Part shown: positions 35,493 through 47,146 of the stretch, in pieces
Numbering within the stretch: the stretch's first letter is position 1
Layout: every line of letters starts with the position of its first letter
From: Epiperipatus broadwayi
Lineage: Eukaryota; Onychophora; Udeonychophora; Euonychophora; Peripatidae
Direction: 5' to 3'
DNA length: 64,000 nt
Assembly (NCBI GenBank): GCA_028023455.1
Contig: JAQFVV010000020.1
Span: forward strand, 4,449,092 to 4,513,091
The notes under the pieces: generated by a model
What the model was told of the DNA's origin: nothing
Database searches by the model: none
Seen by the model: the letters and a program-made list of their open reading frames with translations, nothing else
Translations under genes and position numbers: made by a program

Positions 35493-37776
35493 TTAAATGG
35501 TGGATTGTTTGCTGGTAGTAGATGAAAATTGCGCATCGTCACAGGAACTGCTGGAAGGGGTGTCCATAAATGGGACGGACAAGTCCAAATAATCCTGAAT
35601 TGATGAAAGGGTAAGAACCCTATCCAAGTCTTCCACTAGATCTTTGAAAGATGGTCTTTGGTGAGAAGAGCCCTGCCAGCACTCTGACATTATCATGTAA
35701 ATTTCTAATGAGCAAATTAGGAGGTTGCTCCATGCGATGCCCATCTTTGAGCAATTGGAAAAGTTTTTCCACTGGGACTGATGGATATGGTGTGCCACCT
35801 AATGTCATTATCTCCCACATAATCACACTAAATGACCATACATCACTCTGTGATGTATAAATGTGATCAAACAGTGCTTCAGGTGCCATCCATTTTACCG
35901 GTAATCGCCCGTCTGTTGTTTTCTTATAATAATTAATATTATGAATATCTCTTGCTAAACCAAAGTCAGCAATTTTTAGAATATTATTCTCAGCAACTAA
36001 AACATTTCTCGCTGCTAAATCTCTGTATATACACTTTTTGGAAGACAAATATTCCATACCCTTAGCTATTTGGTATGCAAACTGAATTAGTTCTTTATGA
36101 GTTAAAACCTTTTTAGGTTTTAAATCTTCACCAATAGCTTTTTCATAACCGGAACTAGGCCTATGTGCCTGCAAAAAATCTCGTAAATTACCATAAGGTG
36201 CGTATTCTACCACAACAAATAATGGGCCTGCTTGTGTACAGCAGCCCAATAAATTGATAATATTAATGTGTTTGCCAATCATTTTCATAACTTCCATTTC
36301 TGAAACAAGATCGGCCATTTCCCTATCTGTAGCCTCACTGCTACAATTGTCAGGCCGGGCTTACATCCAATGCCAACAGCTTCAGCTTTAACCACTTGGC
36401 CAAATGCTCCTTCTCCAAGGGGTTTGCCAAGTGTCAGCCTGTTTCTGGGAAATTCCCAATCAGGATCAAGAGGCAGTTCATACTCTGACACAGCAGTGAG
36501 CTCCGAAGGCAGGCGGCTACAACTGCAATCAATTTTTACTAATGATGCCATGGAATTGTGTGATGTGTTAGAGTCCTGTCTCTCCAGGGTAATTTTCTTC
36601 TTGTTAATTATGTTATCGGCCTGGATAAGGCTTAGAGAAACTTCTTTCTGTTTGTGATGGACTCGACAGAATATAATTCCCACAATAAAAAATAATGCCA
36701 ACAATGAAAAGAGCACGTAGAGAGCTACAGTAAAAGGAGGCATTTTAAGAGAATCAATTCGAGAAGCATCGTTTATTACATCCGTTACATTGGATTCTTC
36801 AAAAACTTGAGGAAGCACAACTGTTAACCAAGCACTTTGGTGAGATATTCCAATTGAGTTTCCTGCCAAGCACATATACCAACCAGCATCCTCGAAAGTT
36901 ATATTTTCAATAAGTAATACTTGTGGATCAGTTACATTTAAATCTGCAGTCTGAATAACGTCAACGTAAGGAGATTCTGATTCATTTGTATAAGAACCAT
37001 TGACCTGATAATGTTTCAGCCACTGTATGTGAGGTTATAAATCACTCAAAATACGGCATTCAAACTTTGCCGTTTTCCCAAGGACCAGTGTTAGATTCTT
37101 GGGAAGATCTGGTTGTAATAATGGTTTATGTGGCAAACGTTCAACGACATCGACTGTGTATGTGAAATTGATGCTGCCATATTCGTTTGTCACGATGCAA
37201 GTATAATCTCCTCGATCAGACAGAACTACATCTTCTAATCTCATAGAAAACTTTCTATATACAGTCTTATGTCCCATCCGTCTCTTTGGTATTTGGTTAT
37301 CTTTTAGCCATGTGATATTTGGTGTGGGTTTACCTTCAGCTGGACATTGCAAAAATACTGTGCTAACAGCAGGTTTGGCAATAAGCTGAATTCTCATTTT
37401 GTCTTTTCTAAAATGTGGAGGACCTATGACCACAAGTGTAAAGTTTCCCCAAACTTCTCCATGGGAGTTCTTTGCTTTGCAAGCATATAAATCACTATCA
37501 TCTATCTGGAGATTTGTAATAAATAGACTATTCTTTTTAGCTTCAAATCTTGGTTTTTTTTTCAGGGATCAGCTCTCCATGTTGATACCAATATAAGTTT
37601 GGTTTAGGATCACCTTTAATGGGACATTTGAACTTAATGTCATCACCCTTTGAAGCTTCATGATAGACTTTTAATTTATGCTTAAAAGATGGAGGCACTG
37701 GTGTTTTGCTCAGCACAGCTGAATTTAACAATGCTAGAGCAAGAATGATGATGAAACAACAATATTTAAGTAGCAT
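35493..37776 (-). pseudogene. FGF receptor tyrosine kinase processed pseudogene
   Basis: An intronless copy of a fibroblast growth factor receptor runs from an N-terminal signal peptide (MLLKYCCFIIILALALLNSA) through Ig domains, a TM helix ([20 protein letters not shown]), a juxtamembrane region and a kinase ([28 protein letters not shown]) to a C-terminal tail ending SKQSTI. About 760 codons are recognisable. Breaks: a frameshift in an A-tract near 37555; an in-frame TAA near 37035 where the family has Gln (SD[12 protein letters not shown]); a small deletion near 36340 that removes the VAVK lysine loop and shifts frame; HRD changed to YRD; and a frameshift near 35720 before [13 protein letters not shown]. 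No introns and an antisense orientation inside the ACAD intron indicate retrotransposition. A T-tract at 34066-34081 with an antisense AATAAA near 34110 may be its poly(A) end, giving a long 3' UTR (inference). Confidence 0.92.
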
Positions 37777-38240
37777 ATTTCAGCAAAAATAAGAACACAT
37801 CATAAAGCAGTCTCCAAAAATAGGAAAAATAAAAGTCTCTTCACAGAATGCATAAGAAGGTGAGTATCCAAATAATACTAAATGTATATTTTTAATAAAT
37901 TCACAGGAACATGTCACAAACAAGCATTAACAAAATCATTTATTAGAAATAATCCGGCAGATCGTCTTTAAAAAAAACCAGTCAAGAATCCTTAGTGTGT
38001 GATACATGACAAGAAGAATACAGGTAGATTCAAATTAACACTTCAAATCATACTTTAAAACAGCAATGGTATATTATCTATCAACTATTCTAAAGCACCA
38101 TCGTTTTTTTTTCATAAAACTTAGAACATCTGGGTCGTTTGCCTTCTACTTCTACATGAAGTCTTTGAATGAGATAATAATTTCTTTATATAACTACTAA
38201 TTATTTAATATTTGTCTGAAGTTTTGTAATGAATATTATA

Positions 38241-39076
38241 AGATGTGATATGTTGGACTATTTCCATCATTTATGAGTGAATGTTGAATGTATAGAAAAT
38301 TTTAAACTTTATTTAAACTTTCCAAATACCAACAACTTGTTAGTAATAACACACAAATAGACAATACAGGTTAGTAATTACACAACATTTCGAGTAGTAT
38401 TAATCTCCGCTCTTCTTCAGGTGTTGCTGGCTTATATGCACAGTGACAATATTTGCTTAGAAGTTGAACTCGCACCTTTAGATTCTTGAATATTGAATTT
38501 AAGGCAAACGTTCTACCAACTGAGCTATTCTGTCAAAGGCAACATATAGTAGAAATTTGATATATTTATATATGAGGGTTGGTTCAAATCCTCCTGAGTC
38601 CTTCAGACACTTTCTGGCACAGTGTATTATGTACCATCAGATAGGTATATTGTACAGAATTAAAATTAATTTCAATGATAGTATCAACTATTGATTAAAA
38701 AAAAAAATTGAAGGACTCAGGAGGATTTGAATCAACCCTCATATATAAATATATCAATTTTCTATTATATGTTGCCTTTGACAGAATAACTCAGTTGGTA
38801 GAGCGTTTGCCTTAAATTCAATATTCCAAGAATCTAAAGGTGCGAGTTCAACTTCTAAGCAAATATTGTCACTGTGCATATAGGCCAGCAACACCTGAAG
38901 AAGAGTGGAGATTAATACTACTCGAAATGTTGTGTAATTACTAACCTGTATTGCCTATTTGTGTGTTATTACTAACAAGTTGTTTTTATTTGGAAAGTTT
39001 AAATAAAGTTTAAAATTTTCTATACATTCAACAGTCGCTCATAAATGATGTAAATAGTCCAACATATCACATCTAA
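38241..39076. repeat. Palindromic tRNA-like SINE pair with a gene 3' end in the loop
   Basis: Two ~365-bp arms (38241-38605 and 38710-39076) are near-perfect inverted repeats. Each contains a tRNA-like A box (AACTCAGTTGGTAGAGCG) and B box (GGTGCGAGTTCAA), followed by CACCTGAAGAAGAG…CTACTCGAAATGTTG and an AATAAA-bearing tail. This indicates a tRNA-derived SINE. The loop is the polyadenylated four-TM transcript fragment. A 12-bp direct repeat CTAATTATTTAA lies at 38197-38208 and 39077-39088 and may be the target duplication of the whole structure. Confidence 0.8.
38606..38709 (+). pseudogene. 3'-end fragment of the same four-TM transcript
   Basis: About 100 bp match the last ~20 codons plus 3' UTR of the 33310-33987 retrocopy (…CACAGTGTATTATGTACC…), in the opposite orientation, ending in a run of about 12 A. 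It is a 5'-truncated, polyadenylated retrocopy. It sits exactly in the loop between the two arms of the SINE palindrome at 38241-39076. Confidence 0.85.
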
Positions 39077-39088
39077 CTAATTATTTAA

Positions 39089-40596
39089 CTTTATAATCAG
39101 GCTTTTTTGATTGAAATAATCAAATTTTTATTGATATTGTTTAGATAGAAGCATTGTGTACAAACATTGATAAGTAACTCACATATTTATCAATTCTTAA
39201 AATTATCTCAGAAAACCCTTATGTAGTTTACCCATTAGTATAGTTTTCAAATTGATTTCACTAATTTGTTGCTATTCTCTGGACTCTAAACAGATCAAGT
39301 CTGGTACCATTAACATACTTTTTGATACAGTTGACAGCAGGTTATATTCTTTGATACAATTGACAGCATGCTATAAGTTAAGATTATTTCATAAAGTATA
39401 TGTTTCTCTTTATGCATTACATAACCAGAAAAGTAATGAGTAGATGCATGTCTGTTATTTCTTAGCCAAACATTGTGAGAAAGATCATGAATTTTTATCA
39501 TTACAGTTAAGGAATATACTGAAAAATACTTTCCCACACTAATAATTTGTTTCTTTACTATTATCGACTGAATTATAATGTTTTCCTATAGGTGTTACCA
39601 GGATTTGCTGATAGAATCTGTTGGTGAAAGTCGATCTATTCTTGCTGAGCTCTTGTCAATGCCTGCTGTGAATATATGTATAGATTATTCAATGAATGAG
39701 CGCACTAACTAGATTAAATCTACAGTGAATAAAGAATCAATAATAATAAGATATAATCTGATTCAACTGCTTTTTGTAGCTTTTATACTGTCTTTCACTT
39801 TTTCACAAAAACATGTTTCCAAAATTCATTAGTTAATTTCATCTGCTTACATTTTTTGTCCGAAAACATATCTAATTTTCTACCTGCTTTATAAAATCTT
39901 TAATTAGTTTGTTGATTTCTAGGAAAATATTTTTATTTTGACTACTTGCAATTTTTTATATTTCCATGTTCATATAAGTTACAGACATATAACTTTAGGA
40001 CATATGTTTTTTTGTTTTTTTTTCTATTCACCTTGACAATTTAAAAAAATGAATTTTATACTAACGTAATATTTTCAAATCTCATTTCCTTTTTGATTTC
40101 TTTTTACAGAGTTAAAGTGCTCTAACTAATAAAATAACAAACATTAAAAACTATTATCATTTATCTATTATTTTCTTATTTTAAATCGATGCTTATATTA
40201 TTTTCTTATTTTAAATCGATTCTTATATTGTTTAAATCATTTGTTGACAGTGATACTTAACATTGAAACTTTTATTTTTTTAATTATTTTTTAATTTAAT
40301 TTCCTGTTTAATTTTATCCTATTCTAGTTTTATTTTTATTATATTTCTTTTGTATTGGAGTTATAACCTGACTTACAATTGTCATAAGAACTAGTATAAA
40401 AATATATGACAAAAATTACTAGCTAGTCAAAATGCAACAGAAAAGATAAAACTTTGCAAATAAAAGATCTTAATTTATTAGGATTTACTCACTCACTCAT
40501 ACCCACAATTATATAATAATATTATAAGATATTAGCAACTAAAATTATTAGATCAAAATTTAACACATGCTAAACAATAATTAAATGAGATATTTA
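39089..40596. other. Intronic DNA, no feature seen
   Basis: AT-rich; a ~30-bp tandem duplication (TTTTCTTATTTTAAATCGAT, 40170-40220). No coding content recognised. Confidence 0.55.
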
Positions 40597-40639
40597 TTAC
40601 ATGATCACTATCTCTTATACTAGCACATAATTGTTATTA
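40597..40639. mobile_element. Left terminus of the family-1 element split by RTE
   Basis: The sequence (cactatctcttatactagcacataattgttatta) matches the terminal region of the 47.6-kb copy and continues, in family-1 order, at 42700. It ends in GTTATTA (40633-40639), repeated at 42700-42706. Confidence 0.7.
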
Positions 40640-42699
40640 TTAATGCCATTCAAATTTGAATCATGTTCAAAATCTAGTAATACTTGAAACCGATTTGTAA
40701 GTTCTAATTTAAATTCATTAGAATGTTTCTGAAGATTAGGAATATCAACTGTAAATGACATTAATAGGAAAATAAGCGATACACTTTTAAAAACTGCAAC
40801 AAAGATAGCTGGTAGAAAAAAGCGCAATTGACCAATAAAATTTTTACTGTGACTAGAGAATTTATGAAGAAAAGAAGGAATATGAGGATATACAACAGTA
40901 ATGCATTAAAAAAGTTTGAATATCTCGAATTTTGTAAAATGGTGCGGAAAAGAGTTGAAAATGATATAAGAAAGTATAATTATGAACTAGCAAGGAAAGC
41001 TGTAGAAGAGAATAAAAGTCTAAAGAGTGTAAAACAACATTTTAGTATTGGTAGGAAATTTATATCTGGAATAAGAAAAAAAGATGGCATTATTACTAAA
41101 AAGAGGGATGACATCATGAAATGTGTAGAAGACTTCTATCAAGAATTATATAGTAATAAAGAACAAGTGCCTCCTATAACTATTATATCTTCCGAATTGC
41201 CCAGAATTTTGAATGAGGAAGTGAGACATGCAATTAAATTTATAAAAAAAGGGAAGGCTCCAGGTAATGATGGAATTATAATTGATATATTAAAAGAAGC
41301 AGGTGAAGAAATAGAAAAAAATTTAGCAAAGTTATATATCAAATGTCTAAATGATAAAGATATACCAGATGATTGGAAGAATGCAGTATTAATATTAATA
41401 TTTAAAAAAGGTGATAAAGAAGATATTAGAAATTACAGACCTATTCGTCTTTTATCAGTTTTATACAAATTTTTTACTAAGATAATTACAACTCATCTAC
41501 AGAAAACACTGGATTTCCACCAACCAAGAGAACAAGCTGGATTTAAAAGTGGTTTTAGTACAGTAGATCATATCCAGGTATTGAGAGAAATTATAGAAAG
41601 GACAAATGAATATGAATTGCCATTATGCTTAGGATTTATAGACTATGAAAAGGCATTTGATTCTATAAACATTTCTTCATGATTAAACCATTGGATCATC
41701 AAGGTGTAGATCCAGGATATTGTCATATTGTAAAGAATATTTATAAAAATGCAACAGCAACAATTAGATTACATAATGATAGTAGGAAAATCAACATTGA
41801 AAAGGGTGTAAGACAGGGTGACTCCATATCTCCAAACTTTTTACAGCAGTGCTGCAAGAAGTATTTTGTGGATTAAAATGGGAAGCTAAAGGAGTGAAAG
41901 TAAATGGAGATTATTTAAGTCATTTAGATTTTGCAGATGATGTAGTTGTTTTTGCAAATAATGCTTTAGAGGTACAGGAAATGTTGCAGGAGTTATCAGA
42001 TGAAAGTAGGAAAGTAGGACTAAAGATAAATGTTAAAAAAACTAAAGTAATGTTTAATAGATTTTCTCAAAATATGAAAATAAAGATTGATTATGATGAG
42101 TTAGAAGAAGTTAACAGTTACAAATACCTTGGTCAGATTATTAATACAGATGGAAATATAATGGATGAAATTAATCATAGAATTAAACTTGGTTGGAGTG
42201 CTTTTGGTAGAAATAACTTGATACTAAAAGGAAATATGCGCTATGTGTTTGAAAAGGAAGGTTTTTAATAAATGTGCTTTGCCAGTTCTTACTTATGGAT
42301 CTGAGACTTGGACACTTAATAGAAGAGCAATACAGAGACTTCAGACCACTCTAAGAAGTATGGAGAGATGCATGTTGGGAGTAACAAGAAGGGATCGAAA
42401 ATGCAATGTATGGGTAAGAGAACAAACAGGTGTTACTGATCTCATTGAAAAAATTAAAAGACTGAAGTGGAGTTGGGCTGGACATATTGTTAGAAGAGAT
42501 GATAATAGATGGACAATTGAAATTTTAAACTGGATTCCAAGAGATTGTAAAAGACCCAGAAAGAGACCACATGTGAGATGGAATAAGAAAGTGTGCAGGG
42601 GTGATGTGGAGAAGAGAAGCTAAAAATAGGAAAAGATGAATTGAACTTGGAGAGACCTTCATCATGCACTGGATTGATAATGGTTGATGATGATGAATA
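40640..42699 (+). mobile_element. RTE LINE with inverted 5' segment and 7-bp TSD
   Basis: The best-preserved RTE copy. Plus-strand RT frames at 40828-41682, 41679-41876, 41849-42268 and 42243-42623 contain KKGKAPGNDGIIID, LGFIDYEKAFDSI, FADDVVVFANNA, TYGSETWTLNRRAIQRLQT and SWAGHIVRRDDNRWTI. Frameshifts separate the four. The tail is short GATGAT repeats. The first ~150 bp (40640-40785) are the upstream linker (VDIPNLQ...NEFKLELTNRFQVL) in inverted orientation, the mark of twin priming. GTTATTA flanks it (40633-40639, 42700-42706), within a family-1 hammerhead element. Confidence 0.9.
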
Positions 42700-42960
42700 G
42701 TTATTAAACAAGGCAAAACTCTCCATACAGTAGTGACACCCCGTGCCAACCAGAGTAATCAATGGATGCCAGAAGGCTTGTGCATAAAATCCCTATCTAG
42801 TGCCTATTCATCCAATATCCCCAGATTAGTTTCTGGCTTGTATGAGTAGGCACTAAATAGGGATTTTATGCACAAGCCTTCTGGCATCCATTGATTACTC
42901 TGGTTGGCACAGGATAGCACTACTGTATGGAGAATTTTGCCTTGTTTGAGTTATTTATTC
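42700..42960. mobile_element. Family-1 hammerhead element, inverted, interrupted by RTE
   Basis: Inverted arms: 42700-42840 (minus) and 42841-42960 (plus), joined inside the hammerhead region so that neither core is complete. The left terminus of this copy (…cttatactagcacataattgttatta) lies at 40600-40639, on the far side of the RTE LINE. The RTE therefore inserted into the element's end and duplicated GTTATTA. Confidence 0.78.
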
Positions 42961-43186
42961 CTTGTTGGTTTTTTTTTTCATCATTTTAATTAATCTTATT
43001 AACTTTATTTAAATATTCATGTACATATGGCCTGTTACTGTCAGTATTTAGTGTAATTGCAATGATTTAAGTACATTGCAATATTACACATAATCAAATA
43101 CACCTGTCTAAATACATTCATTTATCATTGTATAGTTGTGTTTGTATTTATAATTAATCCTATATTTATATATTTTATTTTTTCAG

Positions 43187-43336
43187 GTTTCTGAAGGTTT
43201 ATCATTATTTTATTTAGAAACAAAAGATGCCAATGGAAATTTAAATAATATTGATGTCATTCGATTAAAAAATAAACTTGGCACAAGGCAGTTGCCAACT
43301 GCAGAATTATTGCTAGATGGTACTACAGCTTATAAG
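43187..43336 (+). CDS. ACAD gene exon D
   Basis: The acceptor is ttttttcag; the donor TATAAG|gtggaa is unusual at +3 to +6. The exon is exactly 50 codons, phase 0 at both ends: VSEGLSLFYLETKDANGN, then LNNIDVIRLKNKLGTRQLPT and AELLLDGTTAYK. The R.K.KLGTR..PTAEL.LDG block is the usual end of the ACAD beta-domain, with substrate and flavin contacts. Its position just before exon E, separated by only a 90-bp intron, supports the assignment. Confidence 0.93.
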
Positions 43337-43426
43337 GTGGAAAAATCATTGTGACTTAAAAAGTAATCATTTTTATTATTTGATGTTCTTGTAAAAGATT
43401 TTAATTTCTTTATATTTATAAAATAG

Positions 43427-43521
43427 ATATCTGAAGAAGGGCGTGGGGTTGCTGGTATATCAAGCATGCTCAATATTACTAGAATTCATAATGCAATAGC
43501 TTCAGTTGCTGGTATGAGAAG
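43427..43521 (+). CDS. ACAD gene exon E (RGVAGISSMLNITRIHN)
   Basis: The acceptor is ataaaatag, a short pyrimidine-poor site, and the donor is AG|gtgaat. It encodes ISEEGRGVAGISSMLNITRI, then HNAIASVAGMR, and ends with two bases of an Arg codon completed by exon F. This is the beginning of the C-terminal alpha-helical domain (GRG...M....R.H.A....G.MRR), where the flavin and dimer interface sit in the family. Confidence 0.93.
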
Positions 43522-44014
43522 GTGAATGTCATTTTTTTTTTTAAAAAAATGTTTTTGGAGATATCTTTTATTTATTAATATAGTGTTTGTGTAGTTTCTT
43601 ATATATTTTAACAAAAATATTAATTCTTTAATAATTAGCAATCCTTGATGAATTCATAACTGTAAAGTTTTTTATTTAATTACATATAAAAGTATGTACA
43701 TCAGATTTAATATTTTTTTATGGATGTATAAGTTGTAAATAAGTAAAAACAATTGGGTAGAATTATGTATAATTAGAAAAAGGTGACCAGTAATTTATTA
43801 TTGCTAGACAATCACAAGGAAATGCAATCACCATGCTAATAACGTAATCATAGATATTGTCTTTTAACTTGGAAGATAATTGCTATGCTCTTATGGTTAA
43901 GGTGTGACTATATTTAGTTGTGATTATCTAGAAGTAGAAAATTGATGGTGGTTCTATCCATTTATTTTTATTTGTTTACATTGTTTAATATATATATGTA
44001 AACTCTGTTTCTTT

Positions 44015-44528
44015 ATCATCATCATCATCATTATTATTATTATTATTATTGTTGTTGTTGTTGTTGTTGTTATTATTATTATTATTATTATTATACTACT
44101 ACTACTACTACTGCTACTGCTGCTGCTGCTACGATGACTACTATGACGACTACTATTACAACGACTACTATTAGACGACTACTACTATGACAACTACTAC
44201 TACGATGACGACTATTACGACTACTACTACTACGACGACTACTACTACGATGACTACTACTATGACTACTACTACTACGACTATGACTACTATTACTACT
44301 ACTACTATGACTACTACTACTACTATGACTACTACTACGACTACGATGACTACTACTACGACTACGATGACTACTGACTACTACTACTATGACTACACTA
44401 TGATGACTACTATGACGACTACTACTACGATGACTACTACTACGACTACTACCACGATGACTACTACTACGACTATTACTACTATGACTACTACTACTAC
44501 TACTGCTACTGCTACTGCTACAGTGGTT
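44015..44528 (+). repeat. Compound trinucleotide repeat array
   Basis: About 510 bp of (TCA)n, (TTA)n, (GTT)n, then long interspersed ACT/ACG/ATG triplets ending in (TGC/TAC)n. It produces a 117-codon Thr/Met open frame that is an artefact of the period-3 repeat. It lies in the ACAD intron between exons E and F. Confidence 0.97.
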
Positions 44529-45179
44529 AATTTTAAATAAATTTTTTATTTTTTGTATTTTCCATTCTTGTTTTATCTTTTAACTAAAAGTAAGTAAATA
44601 CCCATTTACCGTTCAATATTGAATACTTCATTGTGCCATCTGATTAGAAACCTAAAAATATTTTTCAAATTTAGTTGCCCAGATTTGAATCCACATTATA
44701 GGCATGGCAGGTGGATCTATTATCAAACAGGTTAATTAAAGCATTTATCTCTGTTAATTAATAATGCTTGTGTCAATGTTTGAAAATAGCTAATTATCAG
44801 CTGGAATGCAAAAGTTAGAAGTGGAAGCAAAAATGAAGTATGAGAACAACTAATAAACTTTTACGAATTCAAAATTTCCAATATATTTTTTGTACAACCA
44901 AAACATTAAACTACACACATTAACATTGCTGAATAGAATTCATAGGAATCAAATTGTTTACATTTTTGGTGTTAGTGGAGTACAATTTTAATGGCAAAAA
45001 TTTGGCCAGAAACAGATTATACATGTTATGAATTACTTATATGTAAACTTTCAGAGAAATAGAAATACAAACTTACCTTAAGAATCTAATAATATTTCTG
45101 CAATAATAATCTTAATGTGAGTGCATTATAAGAATTCTTTACAAGCCAAAGTTTTTTGATGTCATTTTAATAAACTTGC

Positions 45180-45960
45180 AAATAGCATTTAGTCATTTTA
45201 TATTTAATAACTATTATTTATGTTTAGGGATGTTATTAAAATTATTAGAACTTAGAGAAATGAACTTATTGCTTTTAGGAATAATATCCAAAGTCATTTT
45301 GAGGTTCTATATGGGATTAATGGTGAAGAATCTGAGTTAAAAAAAGTCAGATGAATGAAACTGAATATCAGAATATATGGTGGTAATTGTAAAGAATAAA
45401 AGACAAAATTAAAAATGGTAAATATATATATTTTAGGGAACCAGGAAAGATAAGAAATATTATAATAAAATTTGCATGATATTGAAAGTGGAAACAAATT
45501 TGGAAAACCAAGAGCTATCTTTCAAAGAGTTGAAAAGATTAAAAGAAAGTTTATGGCTAAATAAAGATGAAAGGAATAATCAAAAGAGGTATTATCCCAA
45601 AAATATCCTGTGATCCTTTTGGTGAATTGCATCAAAAATTTTTTAGGAACTGAAAAAAAATCAATTTTATATTGGCAAGAAAATTAAACAAAGCTGCATA
45701 TTATCACCCTAACTATTCATCTCATATACTCTAATAAGCAAAGCCAATAAGAATGAAACCAAATGTGAATTCAGGATTAATAGAAGAAACGTCATCATTA
45801 AATATGCTGATGATATTATATCTATTGTTGAAAATGCAGAAGCTCTGTACATTCTCATTAATAAAGTTAAAGATCAGTGGGAAAAATATGTAATTACAGA
45901 TAAAGATGGTAAGGACAGGATAATTAAGGTATAAAAATGGTAATCTTCAAGAATAGAATA
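45180..45960 (+). mobile_element. Non-LTR retrotransposon RT relic (not RTE)
   Basis: Plus-strand frame near 45680-45910: IKQSCILSP-LFISYTLIS, NRRNVIIKYADDIISIVENA, LINKVKDQWEKYVIT. The GCxLSP and YADD motifs with 'LINKV' spacing identify the RT palm domain. The sequence differs from the RTE copies and is broken by stops. It abuts the LTR-like repeat at 46000. Confidence 0.75.
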
Positions 45961-45999
45961 TGTAGTTTTTGTATTGATAAACGTAGGAAGATTTTTAAA

Positions 46000-47146
46000 T
46001 GTTCTTGTGTATTTGGCTATGAAACTAGCTGGCTACCAACAATTACTATAATACAGTATTATAAATTACCAAAACATTATTAATAATGATTAAATATATT
46101 TATTTACATATTATACATACATATAAATTAAGGTTTAACTGAGTGGCAATCATATGTACTTTATTTACACTTATAACAAAATAGTCCTTTATTTAAAGTT
46201 CTACCTTCACTGCCCATATCTCACTGAGTAAATGTTTCTGCCACTATACTAGTGGCAACATTGAATGAATACTAAAATTTATACTCACAGTTATTTTATA
46301 CAAAAATACAATCCTATTTGGGCCTTCTCAGATGTATGTAAATAATAAAAGACCGGTGTGGTCTATTAATATTTTCCCTAGCTGGATATCTTTAACCTTC
46401 AGAGGCACAGGCTTTGAGACACATCCATCAGTGTAGAAAAGTCAGGGTTTTCCCTCAGCTTTTCTCAAGGTCCTTATGATATTCGCGACAAAACAACAAC
46501 AGCAACTTACGAGTAGAGAAAAACTGACAACTACTCTTTCTTTTTTTAGTGCACACTATTTATACTCCTTTTTTTCTTGCTTGATATCATTAACCAATTC
46601 CTAACATTCCTATGTAATTGTACTTCCCTTTGGCTAATGCATCTTTACCACAATGATTAGGATTCTGCTTTTACTTATGTCCATTCACATTCCTTAGTAA
46701 TTAGCTTTAAATATTTTATCTGTTTGTTTGCTTCTAAAATTAGTTTAATGTTTGATTTTAAACAATGCACTGTTTTCTCTGTCTCTTAAATCCATTACTT
46801 ATATCCAGCCTTGTAATTAACAACTTTGTTTATCTTTTGGCAATCTTTTGTAGAATGCTTTTTAACCTATGATCTTTCTCTGTTTAAGTTTAATTTAACT
46901 ATCAACTGTCTTTCTTTGTTGCTATTAAACTTAAACTAAAATTATCTAAAATAAAGTTTCTTTAATTTTTTTACTGAATCTATTTCTATTTCTTTTTAAA
47001 CTTATTAGCAATCTTTTTTTATTGTTTTTAAAACTTAGATATGTATTTACATTTCATTATTATTTTTCTCTGGAGTAAACTTAACTTTTTAACTTATAAC
47101 TATCAAGTTACTAAATCTATATATATATTCTGCAAAATATAGCAAA
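46000..47146 (-). mobile_element. LTR-like 1.1-kb repeat, uninterrupted copy
   Basis: Minus-strand copy of the 27978-30328 repeat. It has GAGTATAAATAGTGTGCAC (TATA and initiator-like), GTTGCTGTTGTTGTT, CTTGAGAAAAGCTGAGGG and AATAAAGTACATA. It supplies the empty site (TTTATATGTATGTATAATAT on the minus strand near 46120) for the 29-30 kb insertion. No coding frame. Confidence 0.65.

Noticed and set aside
35620-36318. Active receptor kinase gene
   Set aside because: Frameshifts, an in-frame stop, loss of the VAVK lysine and HRD to YRD show that it is a processed pseudogene.
36370-36657. 95-codon plus-strand open frame
   Set aside because: Shadow of the FGFR pseudogene in the opposite strand.
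38775-38870. Functional tRNA gene
   Set aside because: A- and B-box-like sequences are present but no cloverleaf forms; it is a tRNA-derived SINE in an inverted pair.
44187-44540. 117-codon Thr/Met open frame
   Set aside because: Artefact of an ACN/ATG trinucleotide microsatellite.
44680-44760. tRNA gene on the minus strand (GGATTCAAATCTGGGCA)
   Set aside because: Only a B-box-like stretch; no acceptor or anticodon stems could be folded.
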